Shown here piece after piece: positions 26,673-34,898 of a stretch of 59,700 nt of DNA. Source of the DNA: Christensenellaceae bacterium. GTDB taxonomy: Bacteria; Bacillota; Clostridia; Christensenellales; Borkfalkiaceae. Position 1 is the stretch's first letter, and the number at the start of each line of letters is the position of its first letter. The DNA lies in the NCBI GenBank assembly GCA_022768945.1, contig JALEKY010000015.1, positions 1 through 59,700 of the forward strand. The letters are read 5' to 3'. The translations under genes were made by a program, and so were the position numbers. The notes under the pieces were generated by a model. The model saw only the letters and a program-made list of their open reading frames with translations. It was not told the DNA's origin and ran no database searches.

Positions 26673-27709
26673 AGAATGTCCGCCTTAACGAGACTGTCAA
26701 AATCGACGTTTTCGAGCGTCTTTTTAATTTTACCCACAACGTCGCCTTCAACCGCTTCTTTAGCCTGAAGAACGGTGCTTTTAATCGTCTGTTCGGTAGC
26801 CGCGCCGTGAGCTGTTACCACAATGCCCTCTACGCCGAGGAACATCGCGCCGCCGTTGGCGTTGTAATCCATTTTCTTTTTAAGGTTTTTAAACACGCCT
26901 TTCATAAAAAGCGCGCCTATTTTCGCTTTAAACGAACTCATAACGCCCTGCTTTATGAGTTTCATCATCGAAACGGACATTCCCTCGAGACTCTTAAGGC
27001 AGATATTTCCGCTGAAACCGTCGCAAACGACAACGTCGTAATTTCCCGAAAGCACGTCGCGCGCCTCCATATTTCCTACGAAATTAAGCTCGTCGATTTG
27101 TTTCAGCATCGCAAAAGTTTCCTGAGTAAGCGGCGTACCTTTATGGTCTTCCGTGCCGTTCGCGAGAAGCGCGACTCTCGGATTTTCCACACCATACATG
27201 ACTTTCATATAATTTGAAGCCATAACAGCGAAATGAACGAGGTTTATAGGCTTACATTCGGCGTTTGCTCCGCAGTCTATAAGCATTACGTTCCCGCCTT
27301 CTACCGTGGGAAGAACGGGTGCGAGAGCCGGTCTCGAAACACCCTTAATTCTGCCGACTTTAAGCGTTGCGCCCGTAAGCACCGCGCCCGTGCTGCCAGC
27401 CGAAATAAGCGCGCCCACGTCTTCGTTTTCCTTTAAAAGTTTAAAACCCTTTACAAGCGAAGAATCCGTCTTTTTTCTTATTGCCGTCGTCGGAACGTCG
27501 TCGTTCGTTATAACTTCAGAACAATCCTCGATTTCTATTCTGCTTCTGAGATTTTCAGGGCAGTACTCGTCGAGAATTTTATTTATTTCGTCCGCCTTGC
27601 CGGTGAAAATTATAGAGAAACCGTCGGTTTCTTTCAACCCGTCCACCCCGCCGCGAACTATCGCGAGAGGCGCGTTGTCGCCGCCGAAAGCGTCAATAAC
27701 GATTTTCAT
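26669..27709 (-). CDS. plsX: Phosphate acyltransferase PlsX
   Basis: A 346-residue peripheral membrane enzyme that converts acyl-ACP to acyl-phosphate, the first step of phospholipid synthesis in most Gram-positives. MKIVIDAFGGDNAP, ISAGSTGAVLTGA, DCGANAECKP, VCDGFSGNICLKSLEG and GGAMFLGVEGIVVTAHG are family hallmarks. plsX is followed directly by rnc with a 4-base overlap; the fabD/fabG/acpP genes often found between them elsewhere are absent. asnS ends 13 bases upstream. Confidence 0.96.
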   Translation of the reverse strand: MKIVIDAFGGDNAPLAIVRGGVDGLKETDGFSIIFTGKADEINKILDEYCPENLRSRIEIEDCSEVITNDDVPTTAIRKKTDSSLVKGFKLLKENEDVGALISAGSTGAVLTGATLKVGRIKGVSRPALAPVLPTVEGGNVMLIDCGANAECKPINLVHFAVMASNYMKVMYGVENPRVALLANGTEDHKGTPLTQETFAMLKQIDELNFVGNMEARDVLSGNYDVVVCDGFSGNICLKSLEGMSVSMMKLIKQGVMSSFKAKIGALFMKGVFKNLKKKMDYNANGGAMFLGVEGIVVTAHGAATEQTIKSTVLQAKEAVEGDVVGKIKKTLENVDFDSLVKADIL

Positions 27710-27722
27710 ATTTCACCTCTTA

Positions 27723-29111
27723 TCAATAGTCGAGATTAGAAACCGTTCTCGGGAAAGGAATTACGTCTCTGATATTCGAAATACCCGTAAGGTACATAAT
27801 CATTCTTTCGAAACCGAGTCCGAAACCGGAGTGCGTCACGCTGCCGTACTTGCGAAGGTCAAGATACCAGCTGTAGTCTTCCTTCTTCATATGAAGCTCG
27901 TCCATTCTCTTTTCAAGAAGTTCGAGGTTTTCCTCTCTCTGGCTTCCGCCTATGAGTTCGCCTATGCCCGGAACGAGAAGATCCGCCGCGGCAACCGTTT
28001 TTCCGTCCGGATTAAGCTTCATATAGAAAGCTTTGATTTCCTTCGGGTAATCGGTAAGGAAGACCGGCTTTTTGAATACCTGCTCGGTAAGATAACGTTC
28101 GTGCTCGCTCTGCAAGTCGCATCCCCAACTAACCGGGAATTCGAACTTATCCTTGATAGGCTCGAGGATTTTTATCGCTTCCGTATAGGTAAGGCGAACG
28201 AATTCGTTCTCGCGCACGTTGTTAAGTCTGTCTAAAAGCCCCTTATCGACGAAATTGTTAAGGAATTCAAGTTCTTCCTTACAATGCTCCATAACGTAGT
28301 TTATTACGTATTTTACCATAGCTTCCGCTACGTCCATATCGTCGTTAAGGTCGGCAAACGCCATTTCCGGCTCTATCATCCAGAATTCCGCGGCATGCCT
28401 CGGAGTATTCGAACGCTCCGCCCTGAATGTGGGACCGAAAGTATAAACGTTGCCGAACGCCATAGCGTACGTTTCAACGTTGAGCTGACCTGAAACGGTA
28501 AGACTCGCGGGTTTTTCGAAGAAATCCTTTTTGTAATCGACCTTGCCGGACGAAGCTACCTTCTGCAGGTCGAGCGTAGTTACCTGAAACATCGCACCCG
28601 CGCCCTCGCAGTCGCTGCCGGTTATAAGCGGCGTATGAACGTATACGAAACCGCGTTCGTTAAAAAAGCTGTGTATTGCGAAAGCCGCCTCGCTCCTGAT
28701 TCTGAAAACCGCGCTGAACGTGTTCGTTCTCGGACGGAGATAAGCTATCTCTCGAAGATATTCGAGAGAATGCCTTTTCTTCTGAAGCGGATAATCGGGT
28801 GTAGACGAGCCTTCCACCGTAATCTTCTCGGCTTTTATTTCGAAAGGTTGCTTCATCTCGGGCGTAGCTATTACCTTTCCGGTAACTATAAGCGATGCGC
28901 CGACGTTCTGCTTTGCGATTTCGTCGTATTCCGCTAAGTTAGCTCTTTCGAAAACCACTTGACAGCTTTTGAAAAAGCTACCGTCGTTCAGCTCGATAAA
29001 ACCGAACGCTTTGGAATCTCTGAGTGTTCTTACCCAGCCGCAAACGGTGACCGTTTTGCCGTTAAACCCGTCGATGTCTTTGAAAATCTCTTTTATCTGA
29101 GTTCTTTTCAT
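27723..29111 (-). CDS. asnS: Asparaginyl-tRNA synthetase
   Basis: A 462-residue class IIb synthetase: an N-terminal OB-fold anticodon-binding domain ([25 protein letters not shown], residues about 20-45), then the catalytic core with motif 2 [29 protein letters not shown] and motif 3 [22 protein letters not shown] and the [15 protein letters not shown] region favour AsnRS over AspRS. ATG at 29109-29111 with GGGAG upstream; its own extended -10 promoter. First gene of asnS-plsX-rnc-smc-ftsY. Confidence 0.96.
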   Translation of the reverse strand: MKRTQIKEIFKDIDGFNGKTVTVCGWVRTLRDSKAFGFIELNDGSFFKSCQVVFERANLAEYDEIAKQNVGASLIVTGKVIATPEMKQPFEIKAEKITVEGSSTPDYPLQKKRHSLEYLREIAYLRPRTNTFSAVFRIRSEAAFAIHSFFNERGFVYVHTPLITGSDCEGAGAMFQVTTLDLQKVASSGKVDYKKDFFEKPASLTVSGQLNVETYAMAFGNVYTFGPTFRAERSNTPRHAAEFWMIEPEMAFADLNDDMDVAEAMVKYVINYVMEHCKEELEFLNNFVDKGLLDRLNNVRENEFVRLTYTEAIKILEPIKDKFEFPVSWGCDLQSEHERYLTEQVFKKPVFLTDYPKEIKAFYMKLNPDGKTVAAADLLVPGIGELIGGSQREENLELLEKRMDELHMKKEDYSWYLDLRKYGSVTHSGFGLGFERMIMYLTGISNIRDVIPFPRTVSNLDY

Positions 29112-29146
29112 GAGTATTGCTCCCGTTGTCATTAAGAATCTTTTAT

Positions 29147-29174
29147 ATTATAACATAATTGACGCTCGCGGCAA
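29147..29174 (-). promoter_or_regulatory. Promoter of the asnS operon
   Basis: TTGCCG (29169-29174), a 16-base spacer and extended -10 TGTTATAAT (TATAAT at 29147-29152), about 36 bases before the asnS start codon. Confidence 0.75.
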
Positions 29175-29203
29175 AACGTTTTTTAAAAGAATTTAAGAAT
29201 ATT

Positions 29204-29464
29204 TTAAGATAATTTGACTTTTTTTTCGAGCATAGCGTAATGTTTTTTCGTCGCAAGTCCCCCTCTTATATGCCTTTCTTTAAGATTTTTATCGAGAACG
29301 CTTCTGACTTTTTTAAACAGATCCGCGTCTATACGTTCGAGTTTTTCGGTTACGTCTTTATGAACCGTGGATTTGCCTATTCCGACGAAGGCGGCGGTTT
29401 CCCTTACCGTGGCGTTGTTTTCGATAATATATTCGGCTTCTTTTACAATTCTCCCTACAGACAT
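29204..29464 (-). CDS. spoIIID: SpoIIID, sporulation transcriptional regulator
   Basis: An 86-residue DNA-binding protein that modulates sigma-E-dependent genes in the mother cell. The helix-turn-helix region reads ATVRETAAFVGIGKSTVHKDVTEKLERID (residues about 18-46) and the basic C-terminal ERHIRGGLATKKHYAMLEKK makes additional minor-groove contacts in the family. The ATG at 29462-29464 has AAGGAG at good distance. Upstream, GATATT and CATATATA (near 29530-29550) vaguely resemble a sigma-E promoter but with a short spacer. SpoIIID is a strong marker of endospore formation. Confidence 0.95.
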   Translation of the reverse strand: MSVGRIVKEAEYIIENNATVRETAAFVGIGKSTVHKDVTEKLERIDADLFKKVRSVLDKNLKERHIRGGLATKKHYAMLEKKVKLS

Positions 29465-29581
29465 AATTCGCTCCTTACCCGTCCCGGCGACGTTACGCCG
29501 ATCTAACGGTTTTAAACGTGCAGTATATATGCCTATGAAATTGAATATCTTTTTATGAGAAAAAGCAAGAAAAAACAAAAT

Positions 29582-29698
29582 TTTGTCGAAAACGGTTTTC
29601 TCCTTTCGTAAAGCGCAGTCTTATTGTATTCCAAATACGCGGGTAGCGACTTTAAAGTTGACGGCGAAGAATTTACGATTATCAAACAAAGCGACTAA
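29582..29698 (+). pseudogene. groES: Remnant of groES (C-terminal codons only)
   Basis: Translation of the plus strand in one frame gives VENGFLLS, a stop, SAVLL, then YSKYAGSDFKVDGEEFTIIK and QSD followed by TAA. Co-chaperonin GroES proteins carry ...ENG...LSVKxGDxVLYSKYAGTxxKxDGEEYLILKxSDILAVI at their C-terminus, so the match covers roughly the last third. The in-frame stop near 29609, apparent small indel before YSKYAG, loss of the last ILAVx residues and absence of any N-terminal part or of groEL show that it is a dead fragment. It lies between spoIIID and yihY, opposite to both. Confidence 0.75.
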
Positions 29699-29702
29699 AA
29701 AC

Positions 29703-30485
29703 CTATCGCAAATCATATGATTTTACCCTTTTCAATCTTCCCAATCGAAGAATATTGAGAGCGACACCCGCCGTAAACGACTGCATCGCCGTATAAGAAT
29801 AAACCATAAGCGCGAACACGCATTTCAGCTCGCCGTACTTGTCGAAAGAAACTATCCTGGAAAACAACGTGAACCCGACTGCGCAAACAACCCACAAAGC
29901 GGAAGAAAACAAGCTTCCCGAAAAAACCTCTTTAAACGAAAGCCGGTACGGACATACGACGAGATTCAATAACGCCGCAACTGAAAACAAAACGACGAAT
30001 AACATCGAAAAAGCAAGAACTTTGCCGAAAAATTTATTTACGAACGAAGAAACGAACACAAAAACGGAAGACGAAACGGCAAACAATATTACGGTAAAAA
30101 CGAGAAACACAAAAGACGTTATTCTGCCAATGATTTTAGAGTTTTGTCTTTCGCATTTATACAAAATTTCCCCGCATTTCCCGAACCTGTAAAACAAGTT
30201 TACCGACGAGTAAATCGACGTAAAAACGAGAAAAATTCCGCCGCTTTTCACTATTTCGTCAGTCAAAGAAACAAGCCCGGCAAACGACTCGCTTACACCC
30301 GAAACAGCTGTGGGAGAATTCTCTATCATATCAGACACACGCTTCCCGAAAACCCCGACAAAAATACACAAAAGCGGAATAATTCCCGTTAAAAAATAAA
30401 AGGCAAGACTTGCCGAAATCTCCCTCGACCTTATGCCTTGCCAGAACTTGTAGAAATTTTTAATTTTGCCTGTCGCGCTCGCCAT
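29703..30485 (-). CDS. YihY/BrkB family membrane protein
   Basis: A 260-residue protein with about six membrane segments. The N-terminal REISASLAFYFLTGIIPLLCIFVGVFG and the C-terminal KCVFALMVYSYTAMQSFTAGVALNILR correspond to the conserved ends of the YihY/UPF0761 family, often misannotated as ribonuclease BN. The family's function is unsettled (envelope or transport roles are proposed). It is the third gene after rarA, with 61 bases to the preceding unknown membrane gene and only a weak ribosome binding site. Confidence 0.8.
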   Translation of the reverse strand: MASATGKIKNFYKFWQGIRSREISASLAFYFLTGIIPLLCIFVGVFGKRVSDMIENSPTAVSGVSESFAGLVSLTDEIVKSGGIFLVFTSIYSSVNLFYRFGKCGEILYKCERQNSKIIGRITSFVFLVFTVILFAVSSSVFVFVSSFVNKFFGKVLAFSMLFVVLFSVAALLNLVVCPYRLSFKEVFSGSLFSSALWVVCAVGFTLFSRIVSFDKYGELKCVFALMVYSYTAMQSFTAGVALNILRLGRLKRVKSYDLR

Positions 30486-30546
30486 AAAAACATTATGAGC
30501 AAAAAACAGCCGTTTACGCTACGAAACAGTCTTTTTTAAGCGAAAC

Positions 30547-31506
30547 TTACATATCTATGCCTTTTAAAAGCTTTTCCTCTTCCAAACCGAGCTCCGACGG
30601 ATTTACGACGGTGTTGTAATCTATAAAATATTTGCGTTTGGTCCTCGAAAAATAAACCACCTGATTTTCGCACGAGATAAACACGAACGAAGCGGGCACG
30701 GTAAAGAACAGCCCCGCGCCGAAAGTAAATATCGCCACCGATACGTTTACAAAGAAAATTACTCCGTTCGTAAACAGATACAGCCCGTAAACCATGCCGA
30801 AATCCTTCTTTTTCCCTTTAAACGCAAAACAATCGGCAAACGCTTTGAAAACCTTCTCTCCCGAGCAAACCGCGGGGAGAAAATCCGAAAACAACGCTTT
30901 CTTGACGGAAATCCCGAGCGCAACGATTATAATCGAAAAGGTAAGCGAAAAAATCGTAAGATACGCGACCGTGTACTTAAAGAAGAAGAACGTGAGAGCA
31001 AACACAAACGCGTTCCACACAAAGCTGACAACGGAATAAACGAGCTGATACAAAAAAGCCTTGCCGAAGTTCTCGAGTATCGATTTTAAATATCCGTCGC
31101 TTTTAAGCGAAGTGGAATAGGTATAAACGGATTTTCCCGAAGCGTATTCCGCAAGCCCGAAAAACATCGAAGCGAGAATAATCAGAATACCCGTAACCGC
31201 ACTGACCGAATAAATCTCTCCGAGTTTTCCGGAAAGCATGGCTACGAAACCGTCCCAAATAGGGAACAGCTCTTCGCTCGCGCTTTTAAACTCGCCCGCG
31301 CCCGTAAAGAACGCCCCTACGACCTTTTTCAAAGCCTCGAAAAGAGCTTCCGTTTCGGTCTGAGCGAAAATATTACCGATAAACGGCGTAATAAAAAGAT
31401 ACGCAACCGTTGCAAAAACGATAAACGTAACGCCCCTGAAAAGCAAATCTCTTAGTATTGTTTTCGTCGATGCGGAAAACAGCCTGAATGAATTTTTAAA
31501 TCTCAT
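30547..31506 (-). CDS. Membrane protein of unknown function
   Basis: A 319-residue protein with about six predicted membrane segments (first near residues 20-42, others at about 110-135, 160-195, 195-215 and 240-275) and a hydrophilic C-terminal tail (about 285-319, ending LLKGIDM). I do not recognise the family. The loop around residues 55-95 is likely extracytoplasmic. The ATG at 31504-31506 has GGTGA upstream; a TTG six codons earlier is possible. It is 26 bases after rarA and 61 before yihY, so all three are probably one transcript. Confidence 0.75.
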   Translation of the reverse strand: MRFKNSFRLFSASTKTILRDLLFRGVTFIVFATVAYLFITPFIGNIFAQTETEALFEALKKVVGAFFTGAGEFKSASEELFPIWDGFVAMLSGKLGEIYSVSAVTGILIILASMFFGLAEYASGKSVYTYSTSLKSDGYLKSILENFGKAFLYQLVYSVVSFVWNAFVFALTFFFFKYTVAYLTIFSLTFSIIIVALGISVKKALFSDFLPAVCSGEKVFKAFADCFAFKGKKKDFGMVYGLYLFTNGVIFFVNVSVAIFTFGAGLFFTVPASFVFISCENQVVYFSRTKRKYFIDYNTVVNPSELGLEEEKLLKGIDM

Positions 31507-31532
31507 AAAATCACCGATAGACAAAGAATTTT

Positions 31533-32843
31533 TTACTCTTCATCCATTCCTTTTGACAATCTGATTTTTTTAATCTGTCGTTCGAATCCGACGTCTTTCG
31601 GCGCATAGTATTTCCTATCTTTAAGACCGTCCGGAAGATACTGTTGCTTTACGTAACCGCCGTAAGAATGCGGATATTTATAAAGCAGACTTTGCTTTTT
31701 CGTATTCTCGTCGCCGTAAGAATTGTCTTTCAGATACGGCGGAATATCGTCGTCGCGATAATTCTCCGCGTCCGCTCTCGCCCCCTCGAGCGCAGTGATA
31801 ACGGTATCGCTTTTCGGGGCCTCGCAAACGTAAATAATCGCCTCGGAAAGGGGTATCAAAGCCTCGGGCACGCCGATTTTTTCGAGCGCGTACATCGCGT
31901 TTACAGCAATCGTAAGCGCGTTCGGATCGGCAAGCCCTACGTCTTCCGCCGAATGAACGACAAGCCTTCTCGCAACGAGCATCGGATCGCAACCGCCGGA
32001 AATAAGCCTGTTTGCATAATACAGAGCGGCATTGGAGTCGCTTCCCCTCAGACTTTTGCAGAAAGCCGAAAGAATATCGTAATACAAATCGGTATTGTAC
32101 GAAAGAGCTTTCTTTTGTATCGACTGTTCGGCGTCCGAAAGTTTTACGTGAATTTTACCGTTTTCGTCCTTATCCGAAGTTAAAACGGCGAGTTCGAGGG
32201 CGTTATACGCCGAACGTAAGTCCCCTCCGCATACGAAAGCGATGTGAGAAAGCGCGTCGTCGTCCGCAACGGCGTTAAATTTTTTAAGTCCCCTCTTTTC
32301 GTCGTTTAAAGCTTTTACAAGCGCGGATTTAATAAGAGAAGCGTCAAGTCTTTTAAACTCGAAAACCCTGCAACGACTGACAAGCGCGGGCGTCATGGAC
32401 GAATAAGGATTTTCCGTCGTCGAGCCGATAAAAATAATTTTTCCCTGCTCTATTGCGGGCAAAAGCGAATCCGACTGAGTTTTATTGAAGCGATGGCATT
32501 CGTCAAGCAACAAATAAGTCTTTTTACCATAAAGCTTACGGGCGGTATCAGCCTCTTCCGCCACTTTTTTTACGTCCGCAACTCCGCTGTTTACCGCATT
32601 GAGCTTAACAAAGTTTCCGCTCGTGGAATTAGCTATAATGTTCGCGAGCGTAGTTTTACCGCAGCCGGGCGGGCCCCAAAAGATACAGCTTCCCAATCTG
32701 TCGGTCGAAACGGCTCTGAAAAGAAGACTGCTTTTATCGGCTATATGCCCTTGCCCCAGGAATTCTCTGAGGCTGTTCGGGCGCATTCTTTCCGAAAGAG
32801 GCGCGTTTATGTCCTCTCCGTTAATCATATCGAGTAAATCCAT
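31533..32843 (-). CDS. rarA: RarA (MgsA), replication-associated recombination ATPase
   Basis: A 436-residue AAA+ clamp-loader-like ATPase acting at stalled replication forks. LSERMRPNSLREFLGQGHI at the N-terminus, Walker A FWGPPGCGKTTLANIIA, Walker B LLLDECHRFNKTQSDSLLPAIEQG, GSTTENPYSSMTPALVSRCRVFEF, and the C-terminal tetramerisation region ending near YKYPHSYGGYVKQQYLPDGL. The ATG at 32841-32843 gives the usual N-terminus, but there is no Shine-Dalgarno sequence and a promoter -10 lies only 7 bases upstream, so the mRNA is probably leaderless. Confidence 0.94.
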   Translation of the reverse strand: MDLLDMINGEDINAPLSERMRPNSLREFLGQGHIADKSSLLFRAVSTDRLGSCIFWGPPGCGKTTLANIIANSTSGNFVKLNAVNSGVADVKKVAEEADTARKLYGKKTYLLLDECHRFNKTQSDSLLPAIEQGKIIFIGSTTENPYSSMTPALVSRCRVFEFKRLDASLIKSALVKALNDEKRGLKKFNAVADDDALSHIAFVCGGDLRSAYNALELAVLTSDKDENGKIHVKLSDAEQSIQKKALSYNTDLYYDILSAFCKSLRGSDSNAALYYANRLISGGCDPMLVARRLVVHSAEDVGLADPNALTIAVNAMYALEKIGVPEALIPLSEAIIYVCEAPKSDTVITALEGARADAENYRDDDIPPYLKDNSYGDENTKKQSLLYKYPHSYGGYVKQQYLPDGLKDRKYYAPKDVGFERQIKKIRLSKGMDEE

Positions 32844-32850
32844 ATTTTGA

Positions 32851-32879
32851 ATTTTAACATAACGGATAAAAAAAATCAA
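32851..32879 (-). promoter_or_regulatory. rarA promoter abutting the start codon
   Basis: TTGATT (32874-32879), a 17-base spacer and extended -10 TGTTAAAAT (TAAAAT at 32851-32856). Seven bases separate the -10 from the ATG, placing the transcription start at or next to the start codon. Confidence 0.7.
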
Positions 32880-32957
32880 TAAAATAATACAAGGATTCCG
32901 TTCTTCATTACCAATCCCCGACAAAACCATTTTGGGAATATCACGCAAAAAAAGCTT

Positions 32958-33932
32958 ATGAAAGAAAAGAAAACGCCTTTTATTAAAATATTTGCCTCGG
33001 TTATAACGATTTTCGCCTGCATATGCATAACGGTCTTCCCCGAAAGGTATATTCCGTCCGCAAAAAAAGGAATACTGCTATGGGCAAACAACGTTCTGCC
33101 CGTATTGTTTCCGTTTTTCTTTTGCACTGCGCTACTTACGAAAATCGGCGCGCTCGACGACTTCGGGCAAATGTGCGATAAACCGACAAAGAAATTATTC
33201 AGGTGCGGCGGAGAAACCGCGTACGTTTTTCTGATGAGTATAATCTCGGGCTACCCCGTAGGAGCAAAACTGATAAGCGAATTATACGCCGAGAAAAGAA
33301 TCGATAAATACGAAGCAACACGCGCATCCTGCCTTTGTTCCACGTCCGGACCGTTGTTCGTCATAGGAACGGTCGGAACGTGTATGTTCGGGAACAAAAG
33401 CGCAGGATACATACTGTTCGCCACACATATCTTTTCCGCTTTGATATGCGGAAAAATCTTTTGTTTTTACGGCGATTTTAACAAATCTTATGTCAGTCGT
33501 AAAAAACAACGGGAACAAAAAAACGTACTGTACGAGTGCGTATATTCTTCGATTATTTCCATTCTTGTAGTAGGCGGTTTTATATGTGTTTTTTATGTAC
33601 TCTCGGATATACTGTGCGACTTCAAAATCACGTATCCGTTAGAATTCGTCATCGGAAAAATCATCGGTAACATCAACGCGCAAGGACTTATAAAAGGCTT
33701 AATAGAATGCACTAACGGTTGCAGCGTCTTATCGAAATCCCCTTCGGCTCTTTCTGTTTCCCTTGCGTGCGGGCTAATATCTTTCGGCGGATTGTCCGTA
33801 TTGTTTCAGTCAATCGTCTTTTTAAAAAAAGCAAAAGTCAACGTCGGCATTTTTATTCTTTCAAAGATAATTCAATTTATCGTTTCAATGTTACTTTGCT
33901 TTATTGTTGTAAGCATTATAAATGTATTTTAA
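32958..33932 (+). CDS. ylbJ: YlbJ-like sporulation integral membrane protein
   Basis: A 324-residue protein with about eight membrane segments of the nucleoside-recognition (gate) fold. The segments WANNVLPVLFPFFFCTALL, SIISGYPVGAKLISELY, RASCLCSTSGPLFVIGTVG and ACGLISFGGLSVLFQSI match YlbJ, a sigma-E-controlled protein needed for the spore cortex. It is shorter than the Bacillus protein (about 400). In Bacillus ylbJ lies beside ylbH (rsmD) and ylbI (coaD); here it is convergent with the fused rsmD-coaD gene and the 3' ends overlap by 42 bases. No strong ribosome binding site is visible. Confidence 0.85.
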   Translation: MKEKKTPFIKIFASVITIFACICITVFPERYIPSAKKGILLWANNVLPVLFPFFFCTALLTKIGALDDFGQMCDKPTKKLFRCGGETAYVFLMSIISGYPVGAKLISELYAEKRIDKYEATRASCLCSTSGPLFVIGTVGTCMFGNKSAGYILFATHIFSALICGKIFCFYGDFNKSYVSRKKQREQKNVLYECVYSSIISILVVGGFICVFYVLSDILCDFKITYPLEFVIGKIIGNINAQGLIKGLIECTNGCSVLSKSPSALSVSLACGLISFGGLSVLFQSIVFLKKAKVNVGIFILSKIIQFIVSMLLCFIVVSIINVF

Positions 33933-34895
33933 AGCGTTTTTTTGAACAAACTGAGAAATGTCATCGCATTTCGCGAGCTTTTCTCTGACTAAAGACGAAG
34001 AAATCGAGCTGTCTGTATAAACGTATTCATAAACGATTTCGGGATAAAGTCCCCTGTTATACTCCTCCATTTTCTTCTCGTATTCTTTGTCGGCGTCGTC
34101 GCGAATACCTCGAACGTTCACCGCGATCTTATTCTCTTTCATAAAATCGACAAGCATGCCGTTCCAGCTCGAAATTATCGTTTTATCGTATTTTTCAAGC
34201 GATTTCCGCACGATTTCAACTCTTTCTTCTTCATTGAAAACAGGCTTTTTTAAATTGTTTTCCATAATGACTACGTAAACTTCGTCGTATTTTTTTATAA
34301 CAGCTTTCACAACCTCTTCGTGCCCTAAGGTAAACGGATCGAACGTGCCCGCAAAAAGACATTTTTTTGTTTTTCTTATAAACGACACGACCGCTTTCCC
34401 GTATTTTCTCACGTCGTAAACGGAAAATCCGTCAAAAGCACAGTCAACAGAAACATCTCGTTCAAGCACAATAATACCGCCTTCAGTCAACAAATCAAGT
34501 TCAGCAATAGTTTTTACGGCAGTAACGGAAACGTCGCTTGCGTACGGCGGATCTATAAATATTACGTCAAACTTCCTATCAGTTTTTTTTAAAAAAGAAA
34601 CGGCATCCGAAAGATATACGTTCGCGCTTTCCTTTACTTTATCAAGATTTTTTTTCGTCAGCCTCACGCTATCCGAAGAATTATCGACGAACACGACTTC
34701 CCTCGCTCCTCTCGATAAAGCCTCTATCCCGAGATTCCCCGTGCCGCAAAACAAATCAAGGCAAGCGCTTCCCGGCAGCATATTCGCAATTATATTAAAT
34801 ACGGACTCCTTCGTTCTGTCCGCGGTAGGTCTTATGTTAGAAGCGGTAAATTCGCTCAGTACGGCGCCCCTGTGCTTCCCTGCGATAACTCTCAT
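33891..34895 (-). CDS. rsmD-coaD: Fusion of RsmD (16S rRNA m2G966 methyltransferase) and CoaD (phosphopantetheine adenylyltransferase)
   Basis: One unbroken 334-codon frame encodes two enzymes. Residues 1-173 are RsmD: MRVIAGKHRG, RPTADRTKESVFNI, LDLFCGTGNLGIEALSRGA for SAM and the catalytic FIDPPY (113-118). Residues about 176-334 are CoaD: CLFAGTFDPFTLGH (179-192, TxGH nucleotidyltransferase motif), NVRGIRDDADKEYE and ISSSLVR (298-304). The CoaD part joins directly after SFIRKTKK without a linker, stop or methionine and has full length (about 160). CoaD makes dephospho-CoA; RsmD methylates G966. Adjacent separate genes (ylbH, ylbI) are usual in Bacillota, so this is an in-frame merger. All catalytic motifs look intact. 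Confidence 0.93.
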   Translation of the reverse strand: MRVIAGKHRGAVLSEFTASNIRPTADRTKESVFNIIANMLPGSACLDLFCGTGNLGIEALSRGAREVVFVDNSSDSVRLTKKNLDKVKESANVYLSDAVSFLKKTDRKFDVIFIDPPYASDVSVTAVKTIAELDLLTEGGIIVLERDVSVDCAFDGFSVYDVRKYGKAVVSFIRKTKKCLFAGTFDPFTLGHEEVVKAVIKKYDEVYVVIMENNLKKPVFNEEERVEIVRKSLEKYDKTIISSWNGMLVDFMKENKIAVNVRGIRDDADKEYEKKMEEYNRGLYPEIVYEYVYTDSSISSSLVREKLAKCDDISQFVQKNALKYIYNAYNNKAK

Positions 34896-34898
34896 TTT

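Noticed and set aside
31678-31992. An Arg-rich 104-codon frame within rarA
   Set aside because: Alternative frame of a conserved gene, no start signals and composition typical of out-of-frame translation.
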